A stretch of 64,000 nucleotides of DNA from Candidatus Fluviicola riflensis (GCA_002243285.1 CP022585.1:3646641-3710640); one strand, 5' to 3'. Numbered from the stretch's first letter, positions 33,816 to 44,221 are shown. Notes: generated by a model not told the origin, from the letters alone. Numbers and translations: made by a program.

Positions 33816-36104
33816 TTACAAAGCGGTCTTCACCACTCTGTAAGAGCTAGTTCCTTTTGAATTGGAATATTTCACAAAATAAACTCCATTCGGATATGTT
33901 GTAAAGTCAAAGCTGTGATTACCCAGTACTTTTTCAGTGTGGATCACATTTCCAATCGCATCTACTACAGCTGCTGTGGTCACTTCATCAAATGAAGCTT
34001 CAGAGTTCAGGATCGTTTGAACCGGATTTGGGTAGATATCCGCAACGATTTGTCCGTTTTCGTTCACGTTCAAATCCTCACCTGTTCCTACTGCAAACGG
34101 ACCATCGGTAGTAACGTTCTCTCTTTCCAATCTGTACATTCCCCCTACAGGATCTGCAGCTGCCGGAGCCTGACTTGCTGCATCCCATGTTCCGCCATTG
34201 TAATGCATGATGAACGCGTCGTTTCGGTCGAAAGCGTTTACTTCAAAATCATCTTGCCACTCTGTCATTACGTTGAGATTAAGCGTACCGCCAGCTTCAG
34301 ACTCCAGATCCCAACTTCGGCTAACAACTGCCTGGTCTTCAGCCCAATCAATTCCCGAAGTGCCATTTGACCATACAAGGTTGTGGGTATGTACTTTAAA
34401 GTAGCTTGCTGTTCCGCTGTTTTGCTGCAAACCGAAAGGAGCATAACCGTCATCTGTTCCCACCGGATACATTGTATAAGGTCCTGAAATCGGTACATTC
34501 TGTACCAAACTGCCTGTTCCATTGATCAATACGTACTGGTTCTCATTTGCTCCCGTGATCATTCCGGTAGAACTTAGTCTAAGCTCATTGTCACGGAGAT
34601 GCACACCGGCTGTGGTCATGGTCAGGTTACCTACCTCGACATTGTTTCCAATTACCAGGTCGCTACCGTCAGTAGAATTGATCATGAAATCACCGAACAC
34701 ATTAGCGCCCGAACTAAACCAAACGGTATCACCCAAAAGTGAAGCTGTGTTGAATTCAATATCGGAATCCTCGTGCCCGCCAAACCAACCTTGGGTAGTT
34801 GTACTCAATGAACCGTCCAGGATCAAGTCATATCCGTTCAAATCCACACCACCGGTATCAAGGTCTAAAGAACCGGGAATAATAATGTGGTTGGAAAGCT
34901 CTACCGCATCTGATTGGTTGGCCATATCGATTGTCAGGTTATTTAATCCTGTTCCTGTCAATTCGATTCCGCTTGCACCGGAAGCATTCCCATTATAGGT
35001 TACGCTATAAGAATTGTCGCCGTCAAACGTTCCACCTGAATTCATCAGGTCACCGTCTGTAACAATGATTTCACTACCGTTTGCCATGATAAGCGCACCG
35101 GATGACATGTAGAAATCTCCGTCTTCAAGCATCAATTCGCCATTTATAGTCAGGTCGCTTCCAATGCTGGTACTCGCACCGGCGTCAGCCATGTCAATCG
35201 TCAAATCGTTGAGCTGATCATAATCTGCATCGAAAACCAGTGAACTGCTCAACGAAGAGTTGCTCTGGATTACCATGTTGGAGGTCGCGCTTCCTATGAA
35301 GTTAGCACCTGCTGTACGCACGTAATCATCCATCAATGTCAGCGTACCGCCATTCAGATTGATCATCCCCATATCGTGATGCACCACACCTTCTACATTC
35401 ACATTTCCGCCGATGTATAATTCCTGCATATTGTTGTCAAGGTCTACCCAAACATCAGACAAGCCACTGCCTGCCAATTCAATTCCGGTTGTTTTATCCG
35501 TTCCAACGTACATGACCGAATAGGGATTGCCATTATTCAGCGCGCCACCTGAAACAGACATTGTTCCCTCATCGACACGGATCACAGAGTTCGACATCAA
35601 TGTCAGCGAACCTGCAGACACGTTCATCGCACCGGCATCCAGGAACAAACTGTCATTTATCTCCAAATCACCGCTCAGATTGAGTGCCGTAGCGTTATTC
35701 CACAGTTTATCGATGCTGGCATCACCTGTGAATGTCATTGTAGCGATAGAACCGAAGCGCAGATTGTGCAACGTAAGCGTTCCGGTACCGGAAAGGATGC
35801 CACTGGTCATGTCCAGCATGTAATCGGACGAGGAAGTTGTAAGACTTCCATTCACCTCAATCGAATTAAGGAGTCCGGAGTACTCGAAATCCATATCGAG
35901 GGTTACATTGACTCCTGCATTGATGACAACATTATCCATCAGGCCAAGAGATCCACCCGGACTTACGCCATCTGCCCAGATAGACGAGTTAGACCATAAA
36001 CCTGAAGAAACGGCGGTATAAGTTGCCGCGCTTGCAGAGCCTGCGAACCCAAGAAGGGTCACAAACGCGCAATTTTTGAAGAATTTTGTAATTGTGCTTT
36101 TCAT
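33816..36104 (-). CDS. Secreted beta-solenoid protein with type IX sorting domain
   Basis: 762 residues. Signal peptide (about 1-26, ending GSASA), then a long run of beta strands with recurring LTLMSNSVIRV-like and LTINGELMLEDG-like rungs (about 30-560) typical of a parallel beta helix, a variable Trp-containing domain (WDLES, WQDDFEVNAF), and a C-terminal domain (about 685-762) with YPNPVQ and YPNGVYFVKY, the hallmarks of type A T9SS C-terminal signals. Predicted to be exported to the surface or medium through the type IX system; ligand unknown. Confidence 0.85.
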   Translation of the reverse strand: MKSTITKFFKNCAFVTLLGFAGSASAATYTAVSSGLWSNSSIWADGVSPGGSLGLMDNVVINAGVNVTLDMDFEYSGLLNSIEVNGSLTTSSSDYMLDMTSGILSGTGTLTLHNLRFGSIATMTFTGDASIDKLWNNATALNLSGDLEINDSLFLDAGAMNVSAGSLTLMSNSVIRVDEGTMSVSGGALNNGNPYSVMYVGTDKTTGIELAGSGLSDVWVDLDNNMQELYIGGNVNVEGVVHHDMGMINLNGGTLTLMDDYVRTAGANFIGSATSNMVIQSNSSLSSSLVFDADYDQLNDLTIDMADAGASTSIGSDLTINGELMLEDGDFYMSSGALIMANGSEIIVTDGDLMNSGGTFDGDNSYSVTYNGNASGASGIELTGTGLNNLTIDMANQSDAVELSNHIIIPGSLDLDTGGVDLNGYDLILDGSLSTTTQGWFGGHEDSDIEFNTASLLGDTVWFSSGANVFGDFMINSTDGSDLVIGNNVEVGNLTMTTAGVHLRDNELRLSSTGMITGANENQYVLINGTGSLVQNVPISGPYTMYPVGTDDGYAPFGLQQNSGTASYFKVHTHNLVWSNGTSGIDWAEDQAVVSRSWDLESEAGGTLNLNVMTEWQDDFEVNAFDRNDAFIMHYNGGTWDAASQAPAAADPVGGMYRLERENVTTDGPFAVGTGEDLNVNENGQIVADIYPNPVQTILNSEASFDEVTTAAVVDAIGNVIHTEKVLGNHSFDFTTYPNGVYFVKYSNSKGTSSYRVVKTAL

Positions 36105-36424
36105 AATAAGTGTGTTAAATAATGAATACTATACATTCACCCGACTGGAATCAACAGTACTATTTTAAGCTTTTCTGTTGCGGTAAATTCCAGGAGGTTC
36201 CTGCAAGTTAATTGTATTAAAAGCGTGGTTTTGTTAAGGAAACCAAAAGGATGTTAAGGATTGGTAATAGTGTGTTAGAATAAACGTTAGGCGTCGTCAT
36301 TCCAATTTATGTCCTGAACTATTTTGACCAAGTCCATTCCTGAACTCAATTGGCCGTTAATGAAGTTCCTGTTATAATTGAATCCAATTCATGGTAGGTT
36401 TAGTTGAAATTTAATAACATATTC
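36105..36424. other. Intergenic region between divergent surface-protein genes
   Basis: 320 bases, both neighbours start from it, so it should hold two promoters. A short direct repeat TCCTGAACT occurs twice at 36312 and 36337 (24-26 bases apart). I see no gene, RNA or mobile end here. Confidence 0.4.
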
Positions 36425-39400
36425 ATGAAAAGATTAGTTCTGGTCACATTTTTAAACTTAATTTTTATAGCAACCTACGCTCAGGATTTTTCCTGGGGCA
36501 AAGCCGTTGGAAGTACGGGGAGTGATTACGCATCGGCTAGCTGTGTAGACCAATATGGCAATGTCTTTACAGTAGGAACTTTTGTAGGAACAGTTGACTT
36601 TAATCCCGGAGCGGGAGTGAATAATATTACTGCAACAGGAGGAGACGATGGTTTTCTTCAGAAATTAGATGCAAACGGCAACTTTGTTTTTGCATACAAC
36701 ATTTCCGGCACTGGTTCAGAAAGATGTAGAAGTGTTGCCGTTTCCCCAAATGGATTAATTTATATCGGAGGAGTTTTTTCTGGGAGTGTAGATTTTAATA
36801 CTGGTCCAGGAACTGCAATTGTAAATTCAAATGCGCTACTTGATGGATTTGTTTTAACCTTAAATAGTGATGGAACCTTTTCAACAGTAGTTGCTTTTGG
36901 TGGAGGATTTAACGATTATGTTAATACTGTCGCTTGTAATAATGGTGCAGTCGTAATTGGCGGAACATTTCAAGGAACTGTCGATTTTAATTTTGGATCT
37001 GGAGTAACAAACCTTACTGCGGCTGGAACCAGTGGTTTCTTATGCAGATATACAGGAAGTAATCTTTCGTGGGCATTTGTTTCCGGAACATCAGTAAATG
37101 GAACCGCTATGACCAGTTCCGGAAACATCTATTCTACCGGGAGTTTTACAGGTACTTTTGATTTTAATTTCTCAGCTGGCGTGACTAATCTTGTTTCAGC
37201 AGGTGGGAGTGACGCCTTTTTTCAAGTAGTTAGTCCAACCGGTGCGCCTGGTTTTGCAAAATCGTATGGAGGAACCGGAAATGAAGCCGGACTTTCAATA
37301 AATTTTGATGCCGCTTCAAACATATATACAAGTGGATATTTTACAGGAACGGCTGATTTTGATCCTTCAGCTGCTAGTTTTAATTTGACAAGTGCCGGAG
37401 GAAACGATGCCTATGTTTCAAAATTTGATAATACGGGCGCTTTGATTTGGGCTAAAGGTTTTGGTGGAACAGGAGACGATCAAGCTACATCGGTTGATTA
37501 TGATCAACTTTCCTATGTACATACATCTGGGTATTATAATGGAACGGTAGATTTTGATCCAAGTGCAGGAATTACTTCTTATACAAGCGCAGGTGGCACA
37601 GATGGTTTTGTCTCTAAATTTTCCCCAACGGGTCAATTTCAATGGGCAAACACTATTAGTTCAACACTTGATGATGCGGTAACAGGATTAAATACTAGTG
37701 CAGCCTCAGCGATTTATCTTGCTGGATATCACATGGCAACAATAGATGTTGATCCTACTGCTGGCGTATCCAATTTAACAACTGCTGGAGCACGTGACGC
37801 TTTCGTAACAAAATGGATGCCCTGTGCAACGATGCCTTCAGTCGCTAACACAACTCCAGTTTCTGAGATGAATATTTGTGAGGGGAATTCGACTGTTTTA
37901 ACGGCGAGTGGCCTTGGTACAGTTGGCTGGTATACTGCTGCAACTGGTGGTACATATCTGGGCGGCGGCAACTCGCTTTCAACAGGTGTATTAAACGCAA
38001 ATACAAGTTATTACGTTCAAGACAGTACATGTACACCCAGCTCAAGAATTCAAATAGTTGTTCAGGTACTTCCAACAATTACAAATCAAACAGTCTCTAA
38101 TTCGGTTTCATCGGTATGTTCTGGTGAGTCTGCAACTATCTCGATCAGTAGTAGCGTAATAGGTAATCAATATTATTTAAGAGACGATGCCGACAATACA
38201 ATATTAGCAGGTCCAACATCTGGTACCGGAGCTGGTCTTAACTTCCCAACCGGTCCGATAACTTCCACTACAACTTACAATGTAAATGCTGTTGCACAAG
38301 CTTCTAATTTTGCGTTGGACTTAGATGGTACAAACGATTATATTAATCTTGGTACCAATAACCGTGGAATTACAAATGCAATTACCATTTCGGCTAAAGT
38401 GCGTACCTCCGTAAACGGAGGATCACAATTCATAGTGGATAAATACTTGAGTGCAGGAATCGGCTATTATTTGTTCATAAATGCCACCGGATATGCTTCA
38501 ATGCAAGGACGAGATGTTGCGGGAGGTATTAAATCATCCGGCTATTCAACAACCATGGTTGCAGATAATCAATGGCATGAACTCACAGGAGTTGTTAGAA
38601 ATTCAGGTTGGGAAATTTGGGTTGATGGTGTTCTGGAAAGTTCGGGTTCCTATTCATTAGGAGCTACGGGTCTTGGAACAACCGCAGGCCTGTTGGTTGG
38701 ACAATTCAATGGAACTTATAGTCCTGCAGACATTGATCATGTAGCCATTTGGAATTCGGCATTATCCTCCGGCACCATTTCTTCCAATGTCAATTCTTGC
38801 CTCTCAGGTAGCGAATCGAACCTTGTAGCATATTTTAAATTTAACGAAGGTACAGGCACAATTGTGACCGATTTATCACCTACTGCCATCAATGGTGCCT
38901 TGGTTAATATGACAGCTCCTGCCTGCTGGATTTCCGGAAGTGTAACTGAATGTGCAACTGCCTGTCAATTAGAAATGGGTAATACCGTAACAATCAATGT
39001 TACGGCGATCCCAGCTCAACCAACTATTTCAGCAAGCGGATCTACAACTTTGTGTTCCGGTGGATCGGTAACACTTACTTCATCTGCTGGTACTTCTTAT
39101 TTGTGGTCAACCGGTGAAACAACTGCATCAATAATCGTTTCAACAGCCGGTACATACACCGTTCAGGTTACGAATGCTTCCGGTTGTCAATCGATAGCCA
39201 GTGCCGGAACATCGGTTACTGTGGGTACAATGCCAGCTCAACCAACCGTTACTGCGAGTGGTCCAACCACCTTCTGCGCAGGTGGTTCCGTTACTTTGAC
39301 TTCATCTGCAGGAACTTCTTATTTATGGTCGAATGGTGAAACAACTGCATCAATTAGTCCTGCAACTTCCGGAACGTATACTGTCCAGGTGACAAATGCA

Positions 39401-41947
39401 TCCGGTTGTCAATCGGTTGCGAGTGCGGGAACAGCAGTTACCGTAAACGCTCTTCCGTCTCAACCAACGATTTCTGCAAGTGGTTCGACAACTTTCTGTG
39501 CAGGTGGCTCGGTAACCTTGACTTCTTCCGCAGGAACATCGTATTCATGGTCGAATGGCGCAACAACCGCGGCAATCTCACCAACAACCGCGGGGATTTA
39601 TACCGTTCTGGTAACCAATGCCGCAGGTTGTCAATCAACAGCTAGCGCAGGAACAACAGTTACAGTAAATGCACTTCCAAGTCAGCCAACTATCAGCGCT
39701 GGCGGACCAACTACTTTCTGTGCGGGTGGGTCAGTAACGCTTACAGCATCTGCAGGAAACAGTTACTTGTGGTCAACCGGTGCAACTACTTCATCAATTA
39801 GCCCATCAACAGCGGGAACATATACAGTTCAAGTAACGAATGCTGCTGGTTGTCAATCGGTAGCAAGTGCCGGAACTTTAGTGACAGTGAATGCATTACC
39901 AAGTCAACCAACTATCACTGCTGGTGGACCAACGACATTCTGTACCGGTGGTTCAGTTACGCTTACTGCTTCTGCAGGAACTTCATACCTGTGGTCAACG
40001 GGAGCAACAAGTACTGCAATTAGTCCAACAACTTCAGGAACATATACTGTTCAAGTTACAAATGCACAAGGTTGCCAGTCAATTGTAAGTGCAGGAACAA
40101 CAATTACAGTAAACACAATCCCTTCACAACCAACAATTACCGCTGGTGGTGCAACAACATTCTGTGCCGGTGGTTCGGTAACATTGACCTCATCGGCAGG
40201 AACTTCCTACTTATGGTCAAACGGAGCTACAACGGCTGCTATCAGTGCAACTACCGCTGGAACATATTCGGTTCAAGTTACAAATGCAGCGGGTTGTCAA
40301 TCTACGTTTAGCGCTGGAACAGCTGTAACCGTAAACGCGCTTCCATCTCAACCAACGATCAGTGCGGGTGGACCAACAACATTCTGTGCAGGTGGTTCGG
40401 TAACATTGACCTCAACAGCAGGAACGTCTTATGTATGGTCGAACGGTGCGACAACAGCGGCCATTAGTCCAACCACAGCAGGAACATATACCGTTCAGGT
40501 GACCGATGCGGCGGGTTGTCAATCAATAGCCAGTAACGGAACAATCGTTACCGTAAATACATTGCCTGTAATTGCAGAAGGCACGGTAACAAATCCAACA
40601 TCTTGTACCATCGACAACGGTTCTATTGAAGTAACCGGAACGGAAACAGGTGATCTTTTCTGGACAGGCACTTCAAGCGGCAGTTTAACGGGAATCACGC
40701 TTCCGGCAACTATTTCAGGTTTGAGTGACGGATCATTCACCATTACATTTACCAACGCATTGGGTTGTTCTTCGAATATATTAAATAGTTCTTTAACAGC
40801 GCCATCAGCTCCGGCTGCACCAACTATTACCGCTTCAAGTGCTACTACATTCTGTGCAGGTGGTTCTGTGATATTGACTTCTTCAACAGGAACAACCTAT
40901 TTGTGGTCGAACGGTGAAACAACATCAACCATTGAAGTATCCGATGCCGGAAGTTACACTGTGAGTATCACCGATGCATCCGGTTGTTCATCAGCAGTCA
41001 GCAGCGGAACTGCAGTAAACGTAAATGCTTTACCTGTCATTGCAGCAGGAACGATTACGGACCCTTCATCGTGTACGGTAGACAACGGTTCTATTGAAGT
41101 AACCGGAACGGGAACAGGAGATTTGTCATGGACCGGAACAGCAACGGGAAATTTAACAGCGATCACACTTCCTACCACCATCAATAGTTTGGGAGACGGA
41201 TCATATGACATTACATTCACCGATGCTTTAGGATGTACATCTGCACCATTAACAGCGTCCTTATCTTTACCTGGAACTCCGGCAGCACCAACCATTTCTG
41301 CTTCGGGAGCATTGATCTTCTGCGAAGGTGGTTCGGTAACGCTGACCTCATCAGCAGGAACAAGTTATTTGTGGTCAAACGGCGAAACAACACCTTCTAT
41401 TGAAGTTGATGCAGACGGAACCTTTACGGTCATCATCACCACTCCCGACGGTTGTACTTCACCATCGAGTGCCACTACAACTGTTGCAGTAGATCAACTG
41501 CCGGATGTGAGCGTTACGGAAGTTGACAACACCATTACGGCAACGCAAACAGGAGCTGCTTACCAATGGGTCGATTGCGGAAACGGAAATCAGCCAATTG
41601 CGGGTGAAACCGGTATTTCGTTCTCACCAACGGCTAACGGCAGTTACGCAGTAATCATTACAACGGGTACTTGTTCTGATACGTCAGATTGTACCACGAT
41701 CTCAACCATCGGGCTGAACGAACAGGAATTGGTTCACATCGGTTTGCATCCGAATCCTGGGTTTGATATCGTTCAGGTAACTGCAAGTGGTGAAATTCAA
41801 ACCATTGAAATCTTTGCTGCAACCGGTGAATTGATCCGGATTGAACACAATGCTCTTTTCAATATTCGTGAAATGGCAAGAGGAATTTACCTTGTGAAGG
41901 TAACAACCGATGAGGGAATCGGAACGGTTCGCCTGGTAAAAGAATAG
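36425..41947 (+). CDS. Large T9SS surface protein: propeller, LamG-like, 74-residue repeats
   Basis: 1840 residues from ATG 36425, which starts a signal peptide (MKRLVLVTFLNLIFIATYAQ). Seven SBBP-type blades follow (about 25-460, each with a VDFNPGAG or similar acidic turn), consistent with one closed seven-bladed propeller; then an Ig-like domain, a LamG/concanavalin-like domain (about 630-830, LDLDGTNDYINLG, ending YFKFNEGTG), seven 74-residue repeats (about 862-1379), two paralogous SprB-like units (NGSIEVTGT), two further diverged repeats, and a C-terminal T9SS domain (HPNPGF, ARGIYLVKV). Probable cell-surface adhesin exported by the type IX system. Confidence 0.88.
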   Translation: MKRLVLVTFLNLIFIATYAQDFSWGKAVGSTGSDYASASCVDQYGNVFTVGTFVGTVDFNPGAGVNNITATGGDDGFLQKLDANGNFVFAYNISGTGSERCRSVAVSPNGLIYIGGVFSGSVDFNTGPGTAIVNSNALLDGFVLTLNSDGTFSTVVAFGGGFNDYVNTVACNNGAVVIGGTFQGTVDFNFGSGVTNLTAAGTSGFLCRYTGSNLSWAFVSGTSVNGTAMTSSGNIYSTGSFTGTFDFNFSAGVTNLVSAGGSDAFFQVVSPTGAPGFAKSYGGTGNEAGLSINFDAASNIYTSGYFTGTADFDPSAASFNLTSAGGNDAYVSKFDNTGALIWAKGFGGTGDDQATSVDYDQLSYVHTSGYYNGTVDFDPSAGITSYTSAGGTDGFVSKFSPTGQFQWANTISSTLDDAVTGLNTSAASAIYLAGYHMATIDVDPTAGVSNLTTAGARDAFVTKWMPCATMPSVANTTPVSEMNICEGNSTVLTASGLGTVGWYTAATGGTYLGGGNSLSTGVLNANTSYYVQDSTCTPSSRIQIVVQVLPTITNQTVSNSVSSVCSGESATISISSSVIGNQYYLRDDADNTILAGPTSGTGAGLNFPTGPITSTTTYNVNAVAQASNFALDLDGTNDYINLGTNNRGITNAITISAKVRTSVNGGSQFIVDKYLSAGIGYYLFINATGYASMQGRDVAGGIKSSGYSTTMVADNQWHELTGVVRNSGWEIWVDGVLESSGSYSLGATGLGTTAGLLVGQFNGTYSPADIDHVAIWNSALSSGTISSNVNSCLSGSESNLVAYFKFNEGTGTIVTDLSPTAINGALVNMTAPACWISGSVTECATACQLEMGNTVTINVTAIPAQPTISASGSTTLCSGGSVTLTSSAGTSYLWSTGETTASIIVSTAGTYTVQVTNASGCQSIASAGTSVTVGTMPAQPTVTASGPTTFCAGGSVTLTSSAGTSYLWSNGETTASISPATSGTYTVQVTNASGCQSVASAGTAVTVNALPSQPTISASGSTTFCAGGSVTLTSSAGTSYSWSNGATTAAISPTTAGIYTVLVTNAAGCQSTASAGTTVTVNALPSQPTISAGGPTTFCAGGSVTLTASAGNSYLWSTGATTSSISPSTAGTYTVQVTNAAGCQSVASAGTLVTVNALPSQPTITAGGPTTFCTGGSVTLTASAGTSYLWSTGATSTAISPTTSGTYTVQVTNAQGCQSIVSAGTTITVNTIPSQPTITAGGATTFCAGGSVTLTSSAGTSYLWSNGATTAAISATTAGTYSVQVTNAAGCQSTFSAGTAVTVNALPSQPTISAGGPTTFCAGGSVTLTSTAGTSYVWSNGATTAAISPTTAGTYTVQVTDAAGCQSIASNGTIVTVNTLPVIAEGTVTNPTSCTIDNGSIEVTGTETGDLFWTGTSSGSLTGITLPATISGLSDGSFTITFTNALGCSSNILNSSLTAPSAPAAPTITASSATTFCAGGSVILTSSTGTTYLWSNGETTSTIEVSDAGSYTVSITDASGCSSAVSSGTAVNVNALPVIAAGTITDPSSCTVDNGSIEVTGTGTGDLSWTGTATGNLTAITLPTTINSLGDGSYDITFTDALGCTSAPLTASLSLPGTPAAPTISASGALIFCEGGSVTLTSSAGTSYLWSNGETTPSIEVDADGTFTVIITTPDGCTSPSSATTTVAVDQLPDVSVTEVDNTITATQTGAAYQWVDCGNGNQPIAGETGISFSPTANGSYAVIITTGTCSDTSDCTTISTIGLNEQELVHIGLHPNPGFDIVQVTASGEIQTIEIFAATGELIRIEHNALFNIREMARGIYLVKVTTDEGIGTVRLVKE
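39008..40561 (+). repeat. Seven tandem 222-bp coding repeats
   Basis: Seven in-frame units of 222 bp (74 residues: QPTISASG, FCAGGSVTLTSSAGTSYLWS, GTYTVQVTNA, GCQS). The second unit starts at 39230, exactly 222 bp after the first. Two diverged copies lie further on in the same gene. Expansion and contraction by recombination would vary adhesin length. Confidence 0.9.
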
Positions 41948-41975
41948 AAACAATTAGTAGATTTAAGTAGCGCAA

Positions 41976-42011
41976 ACTGGAGTTCGGATAAATTCGGCTC
42001 CAGTTTTTTTT
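41976..42011 (+). terminator. Terminator of the large surface-protein gene
   Basis: ACTGGAG / CTCCAGT stem followed by a T-run, 28 bases after the stop. Confidence 0.85.
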
Positions 42012-42063
42012 GTGCGTTTTGTTGGGATCAGAGAGAGTTCAATAATTTCCTTACTTTCAGCTC

Positions 42064-42477
42064 ATGGAAACGCATTTTGACTTAACAGATCAGGCTTTCA
42101 TCCAGCAGTTCGAAGCCTGCGCATTAAATCCGGAATTGTTTACACACGAAGCGCATTTACGCCTGGCATGGATTCATTTGAACCAATACGGAGAAATAGT
42201 TGCGATAGAAAACGTGAGTAAACAACTGCTAAATTACGTCATTTTTTTGGGCGCGCGAGACAAGTACAATCAAACGCTGACTACAGCTGCAGTAAAAGCG
42301 GTATTTCATTTCATAAACAAATCGGCTTCGGACAATTTTAAAGATTTCATTGCTGAATTCCCGAGGTTGAAGTTCAACTTTAAGGAATTAATGGAACAAC
42401 ATTATACCTTTGATATTTTTAATTCGGACGAAGCAAAACACGTGTTTTTGGAACCTGATTTGGCGTTCTTTGATTAA
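42064..42477 (+). CDS. Conserved hypothetical protein (FTHEAHLRLAW type)
   Basis: 137 residues, all-helical, soluble. Carries FTHEAHLRLAW near residue 27 and a KYNQTLT motif; two His residues in the first motif could bind metal, but no function is known to me. TACTTTCA at 42052-42059, 5 bases before the ATG, is a one-mismatch -7 box; the gene would then be almost leaderless. Confidence 0.65.
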   Translation: METHFDLTDQAFIQQFEACALNPELFTHEAHLRLAWIHLNQYGEIVAIENVSKQLLNYVIFLGARDKYNQTLTTAAVKAVFHFINKSASDNFKDFIAEFPRLKFNFKELMEQHYTFDIFNSDEAKHVFLEPDLAFFD

Positions 42478-42509
42478 TGATCGATTTTGAGGCTATAATC
42501 CATTGATAA

Positions 42510-42781
42510 CTCTCCAAATGCGTTCAAGTATTTTCGCTTTCCCAATAAAGCTAATTGCGTTACGATTCGGCCCCTATATCAAACTTGTAGAAAACAAAGT
42601 GAAGTGGAACGTAGCCGTCCGCCTCAGGCGGATGAGCAAAGCCATCGGGTTCTTTGTAAAAGAATCCGTGAATGGCGTTTTGCGAGTTGGGGTGCAGGCA
42701 GCAGAACGAACTGTAGTTTTCAAAAGATTGATATAAGGCCTAGACTTTTTTGCTACTTTTTTCGGCAATGGAAAAAAGTAG
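42510..42781. repeat. MITE-like dispersed repeat, copy A (left end missing)
   Basis: About 270 bp, clearly related (roughly four-fifths identical by eye from 42569) to copy B at 47632-47994: shared blocks include AACTTGTAGAAAACAAAGTG, GCCATCGGGTT, AATGGCGTTTTGC, and an identical end TGCTACTTTTTTCGGCAATG. Copy A starts at once after the preceding gene and lacks the left terminal repeat present in B. Confidence 0.75.
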
Positions 42782-42837
42782 TTAATGAAAATTAATTGAT
42801 TGTAATTTTACATCCACACTCAAATCGTATTTGAAAA

Positions 42838-43293
42838 ATGATTCTCTTAAAACGTACCGATTCCAACAATCCTGACTTCCAACAATTAGTCACCGAGCTT
42901 GACAAAGATCTGGCCATTCGCGACGGAGACGAACATGCTTTCTTTGCGCAGTTTAATAAGATCGACACCATCAAATACGTTGTCATGGCTTATGAAAACG
43001 AACTACCGGTTGGTTGTGGCGCCCTAAAAGAATATGAACCGGAAGTCATGGAAATCAAGCGCATGTTTGTGTCGCCCGAACAACGAGGAAAAGGAATTGC
43101 ATCACTGATATTAACCGAACTGGAAAAATGGGCGAATGAATTAAACCACAAAAAATGCATTTTGGAAACGGGCTACAAACAGTTTGAAGCCGTTGAATTG
43201 TATAAAAAGAACCGGTACACTATTATCCCGAATTACGGGCAATATGCAGGAGTTGAGAGTAGTGTTTGTTTTGAAAAAGGCTTAACTTTCTAA
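42838..43293 (+). CDS. GNAT-family N-acetyltransferase
   Basis: 151 residues with the GNAT fold order: VVMAYENELPVGCGAL strand, acetyl-CoA loop VSPEQRGKGIASLIL near residues 80-94 (RGKGIA), and a C-terminal LYKKNRY motif. It transfers an acetyl group from acetyl-CoA to an amine; substrate unknown. The next gene follows after 9 bases. Confidence 0.9.
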   Translation: MILLKRTDSNNPDFQQLVTELDKDLAIRDGDEHAFFAQFNKIDTIKYVVMAYENELPVGCGALKEYEPEVMEIKRMFVSPEQRGKGIASLILTELEKWANELNHKKCILETGYKQFEAVELYKKNRYTIIPNYGQYAGVESSVCFEKGLTF

Positions 43294-43302
43294 AAAAATC
43301 CG

Positions 43303-43725
43303 ATGAAAATTCGCAATATCTTCCTTTTGTGCCTTTTTCTTTTGCCAACCCTCACCAGTAACGCAACCGAAGCTTATGGCGGCAGTTATACCTATAAACT
43401 GAAGCTGTACAACGGCGAAGACAACGTAATGATCAATACAGCAGTTACTCTGACCACTCAATATGAAACCCAAACGGTAGAAACAGATTCAGAAGGTTTT
43501 ATTACGATTACCATAGAACGATATGGCGCATGTCCTTCTAATAAAGGTTTTTTCGAACGGCTGTTTTTAAAAGACAGCTGGACACCGGAAGTAATCCAAT
43601 TAAGCTACGAAGGTCACACTGCCTCTATTCACCGAAACTGGAAAAGAACATTCAGGCAAACCGATAAACAAGAGGAATGCTTTGATTTTAAGCGCGGGAA
43701 GGTGGTGAAGTATTCAATGAAATAA
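43303..43725 (+). CDS. Secreted hypothetical protein
   Basis: 140 residues with a signal peptide (MKIRNIFLLCLFLLPTLTSNA) and a beta-rich domain with a DSEGFITI turn like carboxypeptidase-regulatory sandwiches; two Cys (ACPS and EECF) could pair. No family assigned. Between two acetyltransferase genes and co-directed with close spacing. Confidence 0.65.
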   Translation: MKIRNIFLLCLFLLPTLTSNATEAYGGSYTYKLKLYNGEDNVMINTAVTLTTQYETQTVETDSEGFITITIERYGACPSNKGFFERLFLKDSWTPEVIQLSYEGHTASIHRNWKRTFRQTDKQEECFDFKRGKVVKYSMK

Positions 43726-43735
43726 TGCAACGATT

Positions 43736-44194
43736 ATGAGTCCTGTCTACTTGAAACTCGAACTAACTCACCTCGAATACCTGACCCAACTACTTCGTGT
43801 GTATGAAATAGAGTTTGAAATGACAGATTTCAAGTTACCAGTAGATACCTATTTGGTACGCTTACTTTATAATCCAAACATTCTCTTTTATGTCGCTATC
43901 GATAATAATCTGGTGGTTGGCGGTTTAACGGCCCATATTCTACCCTCCGTTTATTCAGAAGCCGGTGAAGTGTATATCTACGACCTGGCAATAAAATCTG
44001 AATTTCAGCGAAAAGGCATTGCCAGACAATTATTAATCGAATTGAAACAGTATTGTGCTGAATCGGGCTACAAAGAAGTATTCGTTCAGGCAGACATCGA
44101 AGACCAACATGCACTGGATTTTTACCGCGCAACTGGCGGGAAAGAAGAACACGTGTTTCATTATTCGTATTCGCTGGAAGCCTACAGGAAATAA
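43736..44194 (+). CDS. AAC(3)-I-like GNAT acetyltransferase
   Basis: 152 residues. Besides the GNAT loop (RKGIARQLL), it has segments that line up with aminoglycoside 3-N-acetyltransferase AAC(3)-I: the EVYIYDLAI strand (EIYIYDLAV in AAC(3)-I), FVQADIEDQHALDFY (YVQADYGDDPAVALY), and a C-terminal HFHY-like strand. Whether it acetylates aminoglycosides cannot be told; chromosomal homologues often have other substrates. Confidence 0.75.
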   Translation: MSPVYLKLELTHLEYLTQLLRVYEIEFEMTDFKLPVDTYLVRLLYNPNILFYVAIDNNLVVGGLTAHILPSVYSEAGEVYIYDLAIKSEFQRKGIARQLLIELKQYCAESGYKEVFVQADIEDQHALDFYRATGGKEEHVFHYSYSLEAYRK

Positions 44195-44221
44195 AGTATC
44201 GATAACGAACGTTAAATATTC

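Noticed and set aside
33173..35999. Several antisense frames inside thiL and the T9SS protein gene
   Set aside because: Antisense shadows of well-supported coding regions.
42574..42795. Short frames in the MITE-like copy A (and the matching frame in copy B)
   Set aside because: They coincide with the non-coding repeat and match between copies only because the repeat does.
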